Part shown: positions 51,077 through 64,000 of the stretch, piece by piece
Layout: every line of letters starts with the position of its first letter
Position numbering within the stretch: position 1 is the first letter of the stretch
Assembly (NCBI RefSeq): GCF_907165205.1
Contig: NC_058193.1
Coordinates: 28,409,521-28,473,520, forward strand
Direction of reading: 5' to 3'
DNA: 64,000 nucleotides
Source of the DNA: Coccinella septempunctata
Lineage: Eukaryota > Arthropoda > Insecta > Coleoptera > Coccinellidae
Position numbers and translations under genes: made by a program
The notes under the pieces: model-generated
The model's input: only the letters and a program-made list of their open reading frames with translations
What the model was told of the DNA's origin: nothing
Database searches by the model: none

Positions 51077-51879
51077 ATTTACGAAATTTCTTGATGCACC
51101 CGTGTGTACTTGTCGCGATATTCAGTTAAACAATGTCCGGAAATTGAGAGAAAAGCAAGTATGAAAGTCAACCGTTATCAAAAGACACAAAGTCTAAAGG
51201 TCACGATGAGGGCACATCTTCAAGTATTCACCTCGTTATAGCCAATTTCTTGTTATTGATTATAGCTGGGAAATTTGTCTAGACCGATCCATAGCCGATA
51301 AATAACTGCGTCAGAGAAGATATTTATTTGTTTCTTCATTCATAAGAAACGCAGCATCACCAGATTAGAGTCTTATGGGGCATCGGCAGATGTTGATCTT
51401 TTTTGTGGAACTGTTAAACATAGGACCTTTAGAGCAGGTATCCCTGTACCTGTATCAAGCTACCTACCCATCAAGTTCTAATCCATTGAAGAATGGAATG
51501 GTATAACATCTGATTTGCGGTAGTTTGGAATGTGTACGCATTGTAAACCGGTTCGAAGACAAATTTATACTGCTCGACAAAAATTAAGGATATGGAATAA
51601 ATTTGTGTTCTGTTTTAAAAAAAAATTATCTGTTCATAGTGATGAAAATATCAAAGAAAAGTATGAAATTTTACGAAAATCCGTGATTCTGAAAATTTCC
51701 GATATACTATACATTCTTAATACAAAGTATCACCTGCTAATAGTGCCAATAAATCAATAACAGCTTGACATAATCTCTGCATGCTTTCTACAAAGTTATT
51801 TAGAAAATCCTCAATTTGTTCCCAAAGTTATAGCTCCATTGCCCACGATATTTCTTGGCGATTGTGTTCGCGAGTCAGT
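51077..51879. other. Upstream region of the lipase, no gene recognised
   Basis: AT-rich DNA with one small plus frame at 51530-51760 that has no known domain. Confidence 0.35.
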
Positions 51880-52101
51880 GGAACACATCAACAAGAGTCA
51901 AGAGACTCTGCTGACTGTACTTTGGGAAAATGAAGTACCTAAGGCATGTCGAAGACGTTGACTTGCCAGTCTGAGTCTGCAGGTGCTGAGCGGCTGTCTT
52001 CTCACTAAAAAGATAAAAATCTTAGTAGCATGTAGTCTAACACTTCTGGGTCTTTGACGAGCAATTCCAGTTCCCAAATACTGTAGTAAACGTGATATCA
52101 C
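51880..52101 (-). mobile_element. Possible PIF/Harbinger transposase relic
   Basis: A minus-strand frame reads ...SVRLHATKIFIFLV... and ends LGTSFSQSTVSRVS. This is reminiscent of the LRFxATGxF and VSQSTVSRI helix-turn-helix segment of PIF/Harbinger nucleases. It is short, with a stop directly after. The match rests on two short motifs, so it is uncertain. Confidence 0.3.
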
Positions 52102-55100
52102 ACTTTAGCTAACATGGAATGAATTTGCTACTTACACTTGTGTTCGACCAGCCTGCAACCTGAAGCAATCCAAGTGCTCTGTTGGTATCGTCATTGACCT
52201 TGCCTTGGTATAATAAAAATTCGATTTTTTGCTTGGATTAGAACCGTTTCAGGTGAAACGTCCTCAATAAGGTTATTGAAGACGAAATAGAGACTGAAGG
52301 GTAAATCATTGAGATGGACATTTCTGACTCACTTGGACAAAAAATGATTGAACCTGATAAAAACTGCTTGACGATGAACCAGAATCGCCATGAGTATGAG
52401 TTTATGTAATTGTAGAAAAAATATAAGGATGATATGGAAAAAATGCATATTCGAAAAACACCCTTAACTTTTTACGGGCAGTTCATTATTTTATGTATTC
52501 CTCCCAAAAGATCAATGATTATGACATTTTTTAAATGATTCGTTATTTGAATGAACTTCTCGGGAGCAATCTCGAAAGGAAAATTTTAATTGATCCTCCC
52601 TGTAAAATTACGTTCATCATCCCATTTTTTATTAAATTTGAACTTATAATAAACGGTGATTATTATCCTGCAATCTAATCAGAAAATCGAAAAAAAATCT
52701 GAATGTTTCATTTCAAATGTTGAGTTTTCAGTAATCTCTCTTCCCTTTATTTATTCATCTTTCCAAATATTTTCCGAACAAATAGTTGATTAGCATAGGC
52801 GTACTCGCCAAACTCCTTATGAATTCATTTAAACTTAATTCTGTTTAGTCCACATTTATAATATTTATCCATCACAATTCGTTCGTATGTTTTAGATAAC
52901 AGTTTCCCAATCAAAAAGACAAATATGAAATCAAATTTACGTGAAAGAAAAAGTGATGCTTCTAATCTCGTAAATCATTAGGATGATTGAAAAAAACCTC
53001 TGAAATGATGTGTCACACGACACTTATAATGTCAAGGTTATTCCTTATTCAAAAACTTTTACTCTGGATAAAAGTTAACGGATATAAAACGTCTTGGAAG
53101 TTTCAATTGTGTTGTGGACTCATGGTTATGAAGGGTGGACCCTTTAAACCAGTAATTACAAGGTTAAAATTCCAACATGGCGCCGATAATAAAATTTACA
53201 TTTGCGATGGGAGATAATAATAAAACCATATATTGAAGGTATTTAATAGGAATCTTGATTACAAAACAATCTTCATTTATAATCAATTATTATTAAAAAA
53301 ACTATATACAAAGTTGTGCAATACAAAAACAAAATGATATAAGTTTGTATTGAACAGAGGGATAATAAACTTCCATAAGCGAAAATATACTGAAATTTAA
53401 CGCTCAGCTAAAACGTTCTGAAGAATATAATCTATGCCAAAATGTGTCGTTCGTATAGGACTTAAAGCTTTTCTAGTTCGAAGCCAATTTATTATATTTC
53501 TCTAAATTAAAACTTTGAAATTTTTAACTACCGATCGAAAATTCAATCTATTCCCGACTAGTCTAATCATTAAATATTCAAATATGAGATATTTCGTTGC
53601 ATAAATACGCTTAAAAATAGTTTGATCACAATTGCAGTTCATATAGTGAACACTATAAAGCATATTTTCAATGGGGCTGCATGCATTCGAATGGAATTGT
53701 GAGAACATTATATTCGTGACATTATTTCAGTCGTTAAAAGTCAATAAAACTATATTTCTTTTTCAATTATACGCTGAAGGAATTTAATCATTTACTTTTT
53801 TCCTTTCGGGTTCCAATTTTTTCTGATCATCATTACTGAAAGATATTCCAATTTTTTCTGGACATCATGACTGAAAGATATTCCAATTTTATCACATTGC
53901 TTTTAATCATAAATGGTGCATGATGAAATTTGAATTCTTCATGATAATAAATTTCTCGAATTAACACAACCCCTACATAACAAATGGTAAATAACACCAA
54001 CAATTTTAATATTGGATAGATAGCACCCAGTCTAAATTTCAATATTTCACTTTTCAAGCCTTCCAACAAAAACATGTCAGACAGTCTAATGCCTGCAATG
54101 GTCCACTGCGTTACTGATTCTATACAGCATGCTCAATACTTGTTTACATGTCATTTCTTCTTACATGAAAACAATCAGGAATGAGACGAATTCAAATTGA
54201 TACCTATCAGTTCCAACTTTACATATAGAATTAAGCATACTGTATTTGAATAATGGATTTTTTAGAAAAAGAAATCATTGTTGAAACGCTTAAAAAGGAT
54301 TCAGCCTTAAATATTCAACTATTTCTGTATTACATAGCGACTCTATAACATTTCTTCTATTTTCGAGTGATATGAGAATAATAATATGCATGAATACTCA
54401 GTAAATTGAAGTATTTTTACTTTCTTTAATAGTATTTTGTTGCGACTGTCAAATAGCCCTTTGGGTATTTCATTTTGCGTGTCACGATGGCTCGTTTAGC
54501 CAGAAAAACAGAATTTTCAGTGCAAAATTAAGCATATTTATGTTCCAAGTATATGAAAGCATTGAGAATTAATCTTCTGTTAATACTCGATGATAAAAGT
54601 TATATATTTCAAATTTATAAAAAAATCTTTCTCAATCTACCGAAACCTATATTGAGCTGAAGAATTTTCAGGGGTATATTCATTCAGAAAAATTTTAGAA
54701 ACGTGATATGTTAATATTGAACATAGACCATTGTATTATTTTTATTGACTGTTTTTTATCAGATGCCGGATGATATAGGTACATCTAATCAAACATTTTC
54801 CGACTTATTCATCATTATATTATGTATTAAAGACTTTAAATAAATCCCCTGAAACTTCCTTAAGTCGTATCGCAACCGACGGCTTTTTTAGCACTTTAGA
54901 GAAGTTGAGAAAAAATGCCATTACAATTATTTTAACACTATAAAGAAGATCCGTGCTTTGATTTTGTCGTATAGGTGTAACAATCAGTAATGGAAAGAAC
55001 ATTTATATTGCTCTTGAATATCAATTTTCAACAACAATATTCAGTAAAAAATAACAGCAAAAATATTTTTCGAGAATCGTTCAAAAAACATTGAGAATAC

Positions 55101-56359
55101 TCAAAGTTAGGTGACTAGGTAACAATTATTATCAATGGAAAACCCAATTGTAGAAAATTTATTGAATTATACCTATATTCAGCATGATTCTTCTGTATAT
55201 GTATGTCTTTTAATTGTTTTTCTATTCTGGACCTTCTGCCATGAGTATAATTTCAATTAGGAAACAAGAAGTGCTGTAGATTATTTTTTCTTCTAGATTA
55301 GTCATAGTGGAGGTTATGTACACTGACAAAGTAGGGGAGCGACCAGACAAACATGAATTTTTCCGCTGATGAATGAAAAGCATAATTATTATATTATAGT
55401 TTGAATTATGGCAGATATATTTTCATTCATTCTTTAATTTCTATTACTTAGGTATATTCATAATATAAGAATCTATAATGACTGACGTAATAAAATCGGT
55501 GTACCTTTTAGCACTTTAATTCAATGCAGATTCTAGAGAAAACAAACTATGCAAATGAGGATATTTCTATTCAAAAACGGTTACTCCTAAAATACCACAT
55601 AGAAATACTATTCATATTCTAATAAGAACAAGAAATCTTATTGTCTGGTGTCAGTTCAAAATGTTGGTTGAAAGGAAGATTTTCGAAATTTTTTTGAACA
55701 ATGATAAAACCCTGTACGTAAGCTGAAAATCTGTTTTCATTTTCGGAAACTTTTCGATAGTAACGTTAGTTTAGTTTAGTTTATAAGGGGGTTACGTTTC
55801 ACGTCCACCTGAATCAAAAAGAGGGACAGTCGATTTGATGACCAGTATAAAAGTGTCATGTGGCTCTTGCTGGTGCAGACAGGTGGTGTTTGGTTGGATG
55901 AGAGGTACATAGCATGACTCGCTAGTCTTTGCGACTGTTCATGTCTACATCCTACATCGCCTTTTGGTAGCCGAAGTTTCTATTTTCATGAATGTTATGA
56001 AAAAAATTGAGGTGCAATGAGTTTTACTAGAAATCGTATTTCAAATACTCAAATAGCCTTACGTGAGTTTTGAGTCAAAATTAATTATTCTTTTTGAAGT
56101 CTGGAGTGCTTCAAAACTAATGAGCCTTTTAAAAATTTCTCGAAAATACGAACAATTCATTTTTTTCTTAGTAAAACTACTAAAATATGATAGTGATCAC
56201 GAATGAGCAACAATTTTCATTTATAATAGAGATGCTTAGGTAATTAAGAATTAACAATCATCCCTAAGGTCTTCGAATTAAAAACATTAAACTTTCTTAC
56301 AATTGGGTCGTCTTCCTCTCAAATCATGAAAATGTAACAATTATCCTCAACATTACAAA
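52102..56359. other. Long gene-poor spacer between lipase and Di-Ras
   Basis: About 4.2 kb of AT-rich DNA without a recognised exon. Minus frames at 53502 and 53833 and a plus frame at 52987 lack domains. A patch at 55790-55980 is GC-richer and includes TATAAAAG at 55846-55853. It could be an unrecognised promoter or a repeat relic, but I see no gene attached to it. Confidence 0.4.
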
Positions 56360-58789
56360 TTACATAACTTCGCATTTATCTTTAGCAACTCGACTGCTTG
56401 CCTTACCACCTATTTGCAGGCTCACATTCCTCGATTTTTCCAGATTTAGTAGCTCCTGAAACAGCTGTTTCACATTGTGGTTAGTTTTGGCAGACGTTTC
56501 CATGAAACTAACTCCCCACTCTTGAGCTTGAGCCTGCCCTTCACTTGTACTCACCTGTTACAAATAATTTGGGAACTTTGTTTATATAATATGAACAAAG
56601 GTTAATCGGTTAAACCTGTAATTTTCAATGAACTACTTTATAGTAGTTCATTAAAAAGGGTCTTTTTCCATAATATGATGTTTAACTGGTCAAAATAGAG
56701 CGTTTCACCAAAAATCACCTATACAAGCTGGCAAAATTAATGATGAAATAGTATCTAATACCAAAGTCATCTTCTTGTTCCAAATTGTCCGCACAGTCTC
56801 ACAATACATAAAAAGGCGTGAAAATGAGCTAGCATTAATAACACTTTGTCAACGAACAATGTCACAAGCTCTTTAAATACATTGTCTCTATTTTTCTATA
56901 ATGTTTTCACCTTACGTCCCACGATACACAAATTTTTTTTTTAATGACCCCAAACAATTATTCTCAGCTGTACTCAACCTTTGTTAACAAAAACGACATT
57001 TTCCCTTGACTGACTTCGCTTTCCTCATTCCCATACTTGAACTTGAGCTGATGATGATAACGCCATATTCAATAGGTATTTCACCTAGGCGATTTTTGGT
57101 GAAATGATTAATTGATTATTTCTACCTCCTGTCAAAAAAAATGACTTATCTCTCTACCATCAAAGTAATTCTAGATTTACAAAAGATTTTTTTTATTTGT
57201 TTTCTCATAAATTGTCGTGTAACCGTCTGTTTCTTTCAGCAGAGATTCAACCTAAAACTATGGAGGGTAGGTTTACCCTCCATACCTAAAACTCATCTTA
57301 ATAAAGTATGAATATGAGTGGTTCAGAGCTGAAGTGATCCAAGTCCATTCAGCCTAGTTTTGAGATGAATGGCTTAGGAGTTGTTTATCTCCAATTAATT
57401 CAAAAGTGACTTCTTTATTTATTATTATTCTTATGTTAGCATATGCTTACATTCTAACGTTTTAAAATCTAAAGAAGTCACTTTTGAATTAATTGGTGAT
57501 AAACAGCTTCTAAACCATTCGTCTCGAAACTAGGCTGAATGGACTTGGTTCACTTCAGCTCTGAACCCCTCATATAATATATGAATTAGGTGCACTAACA
57601 TTGAAATTCAGACCAGCCAAATTCTTTGGCAAACTACTCTAGAGGTTGCCGATACGCTCATTTATTATTCATTGTTTTTGAATGTGTCAATTTTCCACAA
57701 TTTAAAAACTCATTAGAGTAAAAAAAGTTAATTTATGAAAACTCGGAGCGCTTCACCCTAACCTCACTTTTTTGGTATTGGGACTAAATTACCATTTGGT
57801 TGAATATTATTCACAGAAGTTTGTTTCTTCTGGGGGAAAGGAATTATACCACGTGAATTTTAAGATGTGGTTACAGGGAATTTACGTCCAATTCATTTTT
57901 TTTTTCTTTTTTGTCTGGCTTTTGCCCAAAGGACTACATTTTTCATGAAATATATATCCTCCTATACTCCTATCAATAGGAGGTCCGCAGCGGGAGAAAA
58001 ATGTAATTCATTTGAATGGGGTGTAATTTCCTCTTAATCATTCTGTGACATGTGACATCTTACCTCCCTCAACTCAGCACTCTCATCGCATTTATTCCCA
58101 ACGACCATGATTGGAATCTGGGATAGGTCAGGGCCCTTAACCTCTCGAATCACCTCCATTATGGGTCTCAATTCTTCTAAACTTTGTCGACTACATACTG
58201 AGAAGACAAGTATGAATGCGTGTCCTTTGCTTATTGAGAGCCTTTGCATAGCCGGAAATTGATGTGAACCAGTTGTATCGGTGATTTGCAAGGTACAAAT
58301 GTTTTTATTGCAACTGATAACCTGGAAAAGCGAGACAAATATATGTGAATCACGATTTGTATAAGATCTTATGAAAAATAGCCATAATATTTCAAAAAAT
58401 TAGTTTTATGTATAAACATCAAGGGTGTGGGTTCTTTCAAATTAAATAGTGATGTCAATTGAAATTTTATACGAAGGTATGATTACTGATAAGGAAAAAT
58501 GCAGAAAACTCATTAAAATACGGTAACTCACCATAGGACAACAAAATTCAAAAAAGAAAAGCCTCCAAGAAATAAAATCGGGTTACATGAAAATAGCACC
58601 TTCTAGGATTGATGGATACTGATAAAGGGGGTACAAAATATCTGAGCATACTTGTCGGTATGTGTCCTCTATTGTGGGTATGTAGCTCTCCCTAAACGTT
58701 CCCTTTACGAATCTCAGCACCAAGGAACTTTTTCCAACTCCTCCAGCCCCGAACACTACCACACGATAGTCGTTGCTTTGTTCCGGCAT
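56360..58789 (-). CDS. Di-Ras small GTPase
   Basis: Di-Ras proteins are neuronal Ras-family GTPases at the plasma membrane that tend to sit in the GTP-bound state. Exons: 58652-58789, 58064-58321 and 56360-56554, all phase 0, giving 196 residues, close to the 198-199 of vertebrates. Visible motifs: the P-loop GAGGVGKS (residues 14-21), switch [13 protein letters not shown], then DTTGSHQ where most Ras proteins have DTAGQ (the Di-Ras hallmark), NKCDE, ETSAK and a C-terminal CEVM prenylation box. Intron 2 holds a foldback MITE. The upstream region carries CRE and E-box palindromes. It probably corresponds to fly CG8500; that link is from memory. Confidence 0.95.
57316..57571. repeat. Foldback MITE in Di-Ras intron 2
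   Basis: GAGTGGTTCAGAGCTGAAGT at the left pairs with ACTTCAGCTCTGAACCCCTC at the right. The arms of about 105 bp stay highly similar through AATTAATTCAAAAGTGACTT. The centre is about 45 bp. The ends are unlike the TACAGGGTG group. Confidence 0.85.
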
Positions 58790-59001
58790 AATTTTTCGAA
58801 AAGTTTTCGTTTCTAGGTATCGGTAATGGTTTCAAGAAGCCTCTAGGTTATATAATTACGTCTTTTTCCATGAAATATAAGCAGAATCGATGCATTTCGA
58901 TGTTGTTTACAAGGACGAAGGTGCACTTGGTTCGAATATGGACTATTTGTCGGCGAATTTAATTTTTTTTTTAATGAAATGGAGTTATTTACTTATGTCG
59001 G

Positions 59002-59009
59002 TGACGTCA
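59002..59009. promoter_or_regulatory. Palindromic cAMP response element upstream of Di-Ras
   Basis: TGACGTCA lies 213 bases upstream of the Di-Ras start codon. A second perfect copy lies at 59507-59514. CREB-type regulation of a neuronal gene is plausible, but it is inferred from the motif only. Confidence 0.45.
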
Positions 59010-59436
59010 TGGCACATACAAGGGTATTGATCTTTTATTATAGGTGAATGAGAGCCATCTATTGCACGTAGGTGGCGGCAATTCACTTCGATTATATCCT
59101 TGCCCCTTGCGCTATGCTATGCACCCCTGCGAATGACATGCTCTGCAACCAAAGCTCCTAATATCCCGAAGCTCAATTCCAATTTTATTGAATCATGAGA
59201 TATCTCAGTGACGAACTATATCTTGATCAAATAATAACGATCTGTTATTGAAAATTGCAAAACAGCGATAAGAATTACCGTTTAACTGAAAATCTTCCCA
59301 TTCCGAATAGATCTCAGGTGCAGCTATAAGCGATGAGCATAACTGCACTGCTTTTGTTCAGCGACATCTGCACTATATCAGAGAAAGCAAGGTCACTCAT
59401 TCATTCCAAGATATGAATAGACGCATTTCCCCATGC

Positions 59437-59446
59437 GTCACGTGAC
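59437..59446. promoter_or_regulatory. GTCACGTGAC palindrome upstream of Di-Ras
   Basis: This exact ten-base palindrome is the CLEAR or extended E-box type bound by MiT/TFE or USF factors. It overlaps TGACTCA, an AP-1 type site. It lies about 650 bases upstream of Di-Ras. Function is inferred. Confidence 0.4.
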
Positions 59447-60087
59447 TCATTGATACGTTTGGGAAGCGCTGATAGTATGCAAATTTTCATGAATAACACC
59501 AATTTATGACGTCAAACTTTAATTTAGGAATAGCGTGGGTAGATTCATCCAATATTAGTCTATTAATTCAATTTGAAGAAGTCGCTGAAAAGCATAAGGT
59601 CATGGTCCTTGGATTTACAAGATGTTTTATGGTATAATCAAATTTGAATTGCAGGAGTTTGATATTGGTCGCATTGTTCCAAAGGAATTTCAAATGATTG
59701 GGGAATGAGAAATTGAAGGGACAGGGTATTATTGAAAGAAGCAGATTATATGATTAATAATATCACATTATATTATATAAAAATATAGGCCAACAATAAT
59801 AATATTCGCATTATTAGTAATATATCAATCCACGATAAATGCAGAAATCTTTGTATTTCCTTTTTCCATTCCAATTATTAGGTACCTTCCTGAATCAAGA
59901 AATTCATATGTATTGAGAATCAATCAATTTTATTCTGAAGTCTGCTTCGTCAACATTCCTGCTGTTGCAGCTTTTTAAACTAGATATTTACCACGGAGAA
60001 AGAAGTAAAACTTTTCCAGTGGTTGCAGACTTCAGAATTTTTGACCGACAATCAGTACAGACGACGTTTCTTGATTCTTGGCGAATA

Positions 60088-63000
60088 CTATCCAGTGAGA
60101 TCCTCCATATTCGCAAGTTTGCTGATGATGGTACAGTAAATTTCGATTCCTTTAAGGAAGGTATCAACGCCTAGAAACTCATCGTTATCGTGTAATAATA
60201 CTGGAGTATTGTTTATGGGAGAAAAGCCAATTGCTGGAATCCCGATTTCTCTGAGGTATCGGCTATCTGTTCCCCCAGGAAATATTTGCGGCTTAAGCTT
60301 CAGACCACTGGAAACAATTATGAAGCAATGAAAATCAACAATTGAAAAAAATTGAATTTGACTCACAGCTCGTCTGTGGCAGCTTTGAAAGCGATCCAGT
60401 AGGGATTTGAATCATCTAATTTAGTTACAGGAACTTGTGGTTGCTTCTGGCTGTATGTGATGTAAATGTCAGAACCTGCCTCTGCACACCAGTTATGTAT
60501 GGTTTCTTCCCACTTCTGAATGTCCACTGTTACTGGGATTCTACAGTCAATCACAATAATCATCTCAGGCGGGACGACGTTACTTTGAACACCACCCTGT
60601 TCGAAAAAACAGGCGGAATGAATGTTTTTCCATGTATGAAACAAGGAAGCAAGAAAATTTCTATTGAAGGTTTCAATATTGGAATGAGCAGGCTTCAAGC
60701 ACTGATAATTCAATTTCTGACCAATATTGATGGGAATTATTGTGCCCATAAGTTATAAAATTAGATGCCCCCTACGGCCCATTCCTTGAAACAGAATAAT
60801 CTAGTGAAAAGGCAGGTATGTGCCAGAAGGAAAAATCATACAGATATTTTTTCGAGGGAAATATCGTCTAAAATTAAAACTATCTTGATATAATTTTGAA
60901 CTATAGGCGCACCAACGCCAACCCTTGAAATTTGGTGGAATAGGTAGGTAATTCAACTGATTTGTAGAAAATCTAAAAATAAGCTATTTTGGTTTTCCAA
61001 AATTGGCAAGCCATTTTTGATAATTCTACTTCTACTTATGTCCCTTTTCCAATGTGATGAACACAAGCTGTTTATGTAACCGACTCTTTTGAACTCTCTG
61101 AAAGTTAGGTTAGGTTGAATTGAACAAATCTCTACTCTACTTTGTAAAAGTAAGGGACGAATGAAGAGGTGGGTTGCAGATAGTTATCAATCCGTGACTA
61201 TGCTTGAAGCTCCAAATTTATTTGATTCTGCTTGTTTTTTTTTTGCTCACACGCATTCCAAAATTCTGCTCTTATATGATTCATACATACGCTCATCATT
61301 GTGCAGTTAACTGTGGTGACATCTCCTATGGTCCATGTAGGGTTGTCTTTCAGAAGTTTCTGTTGAGTCTTTCTAAACTCATAAAATCTCTTCAAAATAT
61401 GCGTGACCTTCTCTCCTGGTGTATTTTCCATCAAAAGGGAGCCATGACCAGATTGTCCAGGACAATGAATGTGAACATCTGAAGTATAATTCAAAATTAA
61501 AAGTTGATTCAACATTCATCAGATTCCACTTACGCCAAATACACCGTTCCCCGTAAAACAGAGCGAACTCATCAGTGTTACTTGCTATGCCTTCATCCAG
61601 AGACACACCAACTCTCAATTTTTCAAATTCTTTTGTGTCAACAAACAATTTCATGCCCTCTAATCCTCCTATTTCCTCATCTATAAATCAAAATAATGCT
61701 CAATTTTTTTTTGCACAATGCATTCCATGCTGCTGTATTTTAATGGAACATTAATTCCATTCTTTTGTGTATTATCATGCTATGATTCATTATGGTATCA
61801 TAAAATACTCGGAACTACCTGGTACGAATGATATATGTATAGTTCTCATGAAAGTTATGCCATTCAACTTCAACCTTCTGATGGCTTCCAAATATTGCAA
61901 ACCCACTGATTTCATGTCTTGAGTGCCCCTCGCGAAAATGTTACCATTTTCAATGTCTGCAGCGAATGGTTTATGTTTCCAGTTTTCCTATATCAAAAAG
62001 ATAAAAATTCTGCTTACATATAGTCAATTTAAATGGGAGCATGGTGTAGTGGAGCGGAAACACAAAAAAAAAAACAATTGATTTATAATTTTTTTTTGTT
62101 GCTTTCCCACACTCGAAAATTTGTCACTACACCACTGAATGGATTTGTAATCTCCACTTACTTCATATACAGGAACAACATCCATATGACTGTTGAGTAA
62201 TATACTAGGTAATTCTGGTTTTTTGCCAACCCATGTTAAAATAACAATTGGTTTTTTCGGTCTTACATTGATCACCTGAATTGGTAAATCTAACTCTTTT
62301 GCCTGCTTCTGTAGAAATTTAATGCAATCACCTGCAAAAATTTCAATGAAAGCAGCCTTATAATGTTTATTTTTAAAAACTAGTGTAGGTATATCCAATT
62401 ATTTTATATGAATGAAATGATTTGTTTGAAAATCACTTAAATTTGTATTTGTACTACTTCTTAGATGGACAAAATACTGATGTATATAAATAAGTACAGC
62501 TATCCTGATAAACATTTCTCAGATTGAAAGTTTGAAGAGAAGTGTATAATCAGTTACTGATTATAATTTATTATTTGAACAATGATTACTTCATTGTTGA
62601 GAAAGATTTGATCAATGATAATTACATTTTTGTAAAGAAGAATAATTCCACGAATAAAATATATTTTAATTCTTTATAAACATCTTATAAAAAATAAAAC
62701 TTCAATTCCGCGGTTATTGATCCAAAATTTTCCATACAATTATTACCAGATTAAAAAAATGACCGCCTTGTCGATTTTCTAGTTTATTTCATAGATATTA
62801 AGGTAGGCATAGAAAACCGTTGATGCAATAAAAAAATTATCAACAACAGGGGATTTCCCTAAATTTAGTTGAATCCCCGGCCCACCCTTATTGAACACTG
62901 CATTGCATACATAAGGTCAGATGCAAGAAAATCAATTTCTGAAATTCATGACCTACTTTCGGCGGATTACCTATCAATATTACATTTCTGAACGTTTGAT

Positions 63001-63272
63001 TCTTAAAAGAAAACAATGTTAGTAATTTAAATAGAAGGAGCTATGGATTTGAATTTAGCATTGAAACTGAATTCACTGTCAGTGTCTTGTCAGTTTGACC
63101 GGGCATATAGGTTATAGAATTCGACATTTCAAATTCTAAAAATACGAAAATGTTCAAAAAGCTCACCATAGTCGACATTCGGATGAACTGACGGTATTCT
63201 CAAATATTCGACGAAATTGTTTACAGCTAAAGTATCCAACCTTTTCTGTTCTTCCCGTGATGATACAGACAT
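60088..63272 (-). CDS. Acy1: Aminoacylase-1, M20 metallopeptidase family
   Basis: This enzyme hydrolyses N-acyl amino acids to free amino acids in the cytosol, using two zinc ions. Exons: 63167-63272, 62162-62331, 61819-61987, 61534-61680, 61291-61478, 60367-60596 and 60088-60307. They give 409 residues, against 408 in human. The zinc and catalytic residues are all present: His84 and Asp86 (LNSHMDVVP), Asp116 (ARGTQDMKS), Glu150 and Glu151 (PDEEIGG), Glu178 (SLDEGI) and His376 (VLLHDNDE). The dimerisation-lid region contains [11 protein letters not shown] and [12 protein letters not shown]. The start is [13 protein letters not shown] with no signal peptide, as expected for a cytosolic enzyme. 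A minus-strand AATAAA (TTTATT at 59929-59934) would end the transcript. Gene-level damage is not seen. Confidence 0.96.
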
Positions 63273-64000
63273 CTTCCGTGGAAAATGCAAAGGACTTGCA
63301 AGGCCGCAACTAACTGGGTGTCTAAATTTACCGAGAGCCGTTCCCTTTCTTTATAAAGCGTCGACTCCAAAAGGGAATGACGACCTGGTATAGATAGCCG
63401 CAGAGTACATATTATCCAATTTAAATTTATTATACGAGATAATTTTATCTGAATTGAATTGTTTCCAATGCGTAGATAGAGTTTTTCCTCAAATTTCCGG
63501 AACATTTTCAACCTTCGGTATGAAGGAAAGAGGAATGAAAATCCTGCTAATTTTATCAAAGATTGATTTGAATCCTAAGGTGTTATGTGCTTTCAGTCAA
63601 CATTTGTTCAACGAATTAAAAATTTTCCACAACTGAATCGCCAGGATATTATTTTTTGAGAATCAGAATGTCTATCACTTTTAACGAATTTTTTGGACTT
63701 TTTATTATTCATGTTATGTCAAGAATGAAATATTTTACAGTTTGGCAGAAACTATTTTCTGAAGAAATCCTCACAACTAAAAATAATCTTCATTTTTCTG
63801 TAAACGAATGCGAGTGCTGAATAAAGTCTTTTAAGTTTTGAGGTTAACAAAAAGTTCTTTTCCAGAGACATTGGCTATTACAAACAAAGCTTCTGTTCTC
63901 AGAATAACCAAACACTGCTGAAGTCGTCCATATCTTCATTTAGTATCTTCTTAACACTGACGCAAAAAAAAACGCAAGAGGAAAAAAGTCATCAACTATT
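63273..64000. other. Upstream region of aminoacylase-1
   Basis: The first 100 bases probably hold the 5' UTR and promoter (GC-richer, near AAAGCGTCGACTCC). The 110-codon minus frame at 63227-63559 overlaps the first coding exon in another frame and is a shadow. No other gene is visible to the edge. Confidence 0.45.

Larger units (their letters stand above)
58790..59914. other. Upstream region of Di-Ras
   Basis: This is the spacer between Di-Ras and the aminoacylase 3' end. It contains the CRE and E-box motifs listed separately and no recognised gene. Confidence 0.45.

Noticed and set aside
55790..55980. TATAAAAG and GC-richer patch, possible promoter
   Set aside because: No coding exon follows on either strand within a sensible distance. 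It was left as part of the spacer description.

Overview
The window looks like nuclear DNA of an insect. It is AT-rich, and its genes are split by short GT-AG introns. The proteins read as insect orthologues, such as a jumeau-type forkhead factor and a Di-Ras GTPase of 196 residues. Short DNA transposon relics fill the introns and spacers. A beetle is my best guess, from overall style only; nothing here fixes the order. I see no bacterial-type operon, CRISPR array, tRNA or rRNA.

Layout from left to right. 1-8.7 kb: foldback repeats inside or beside the 5' part of a Rab26-type GTPase gene (minus strand), whose remaining exons I could not find in the window. 8.7-15.8 kb: gene-poor DNA with a 171-175 bp satellite array. 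15.9-18.9 kb: a complete ten-exon 4-hydroxyphenylpyruvate dioxygenase gene (plus), whose tail faces a CtIP/Sae2 DNA-end-resection gene (minus, 19.0-20.4 kb) across only 101 bp. 20.9-24.8 kb: a pogo/Tigger transposase relic, an unrecognised 157-residue gene (minus) and a near-perfect 443 bp palindrome. 25.7-32.7 kb: complete CDK12 (minus, 12 coding exons). 36.5-38.0 kb: jumeau/FoxN1-4 (minus). 41.7-43.6 kb: a tentative 74-residue four-exon gene (minus). 45.8-46.9 kb: V-ATPase accessory subunit S1/Ac45 (plus). 47.5-51.1 kb: a pancreatic-type lipase (minus). 56.4-58.8 kb: Di-Ras (minus). 60.1-63.3 kb: aminoacylase-1 (minus).

The genes do not form one pathway. They include amino-acid catabolism (HPD, aminoacylase), transcription and genome upkeep (CDK12, jumeau, CtIP), membrane and secretory biology (Rab26, Ac45, lipase) and signalling (Di-Ras). 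Exon ends were read from splice sites and reading phase, and for each multi-exon model called complete the coding lengths add up to a whole number of codons.

The most unusual content is the repeats. Several foldback families have unrelated interiors but share the same outer end (TACAGGGTG or close to it). One satellite array abuts a degenerate foldback copy and has left a fragment in an HPD intron. One 211 bp-arm palindrome carries a hammerhead-like motif. I did not find a convincing new multi-gene system.
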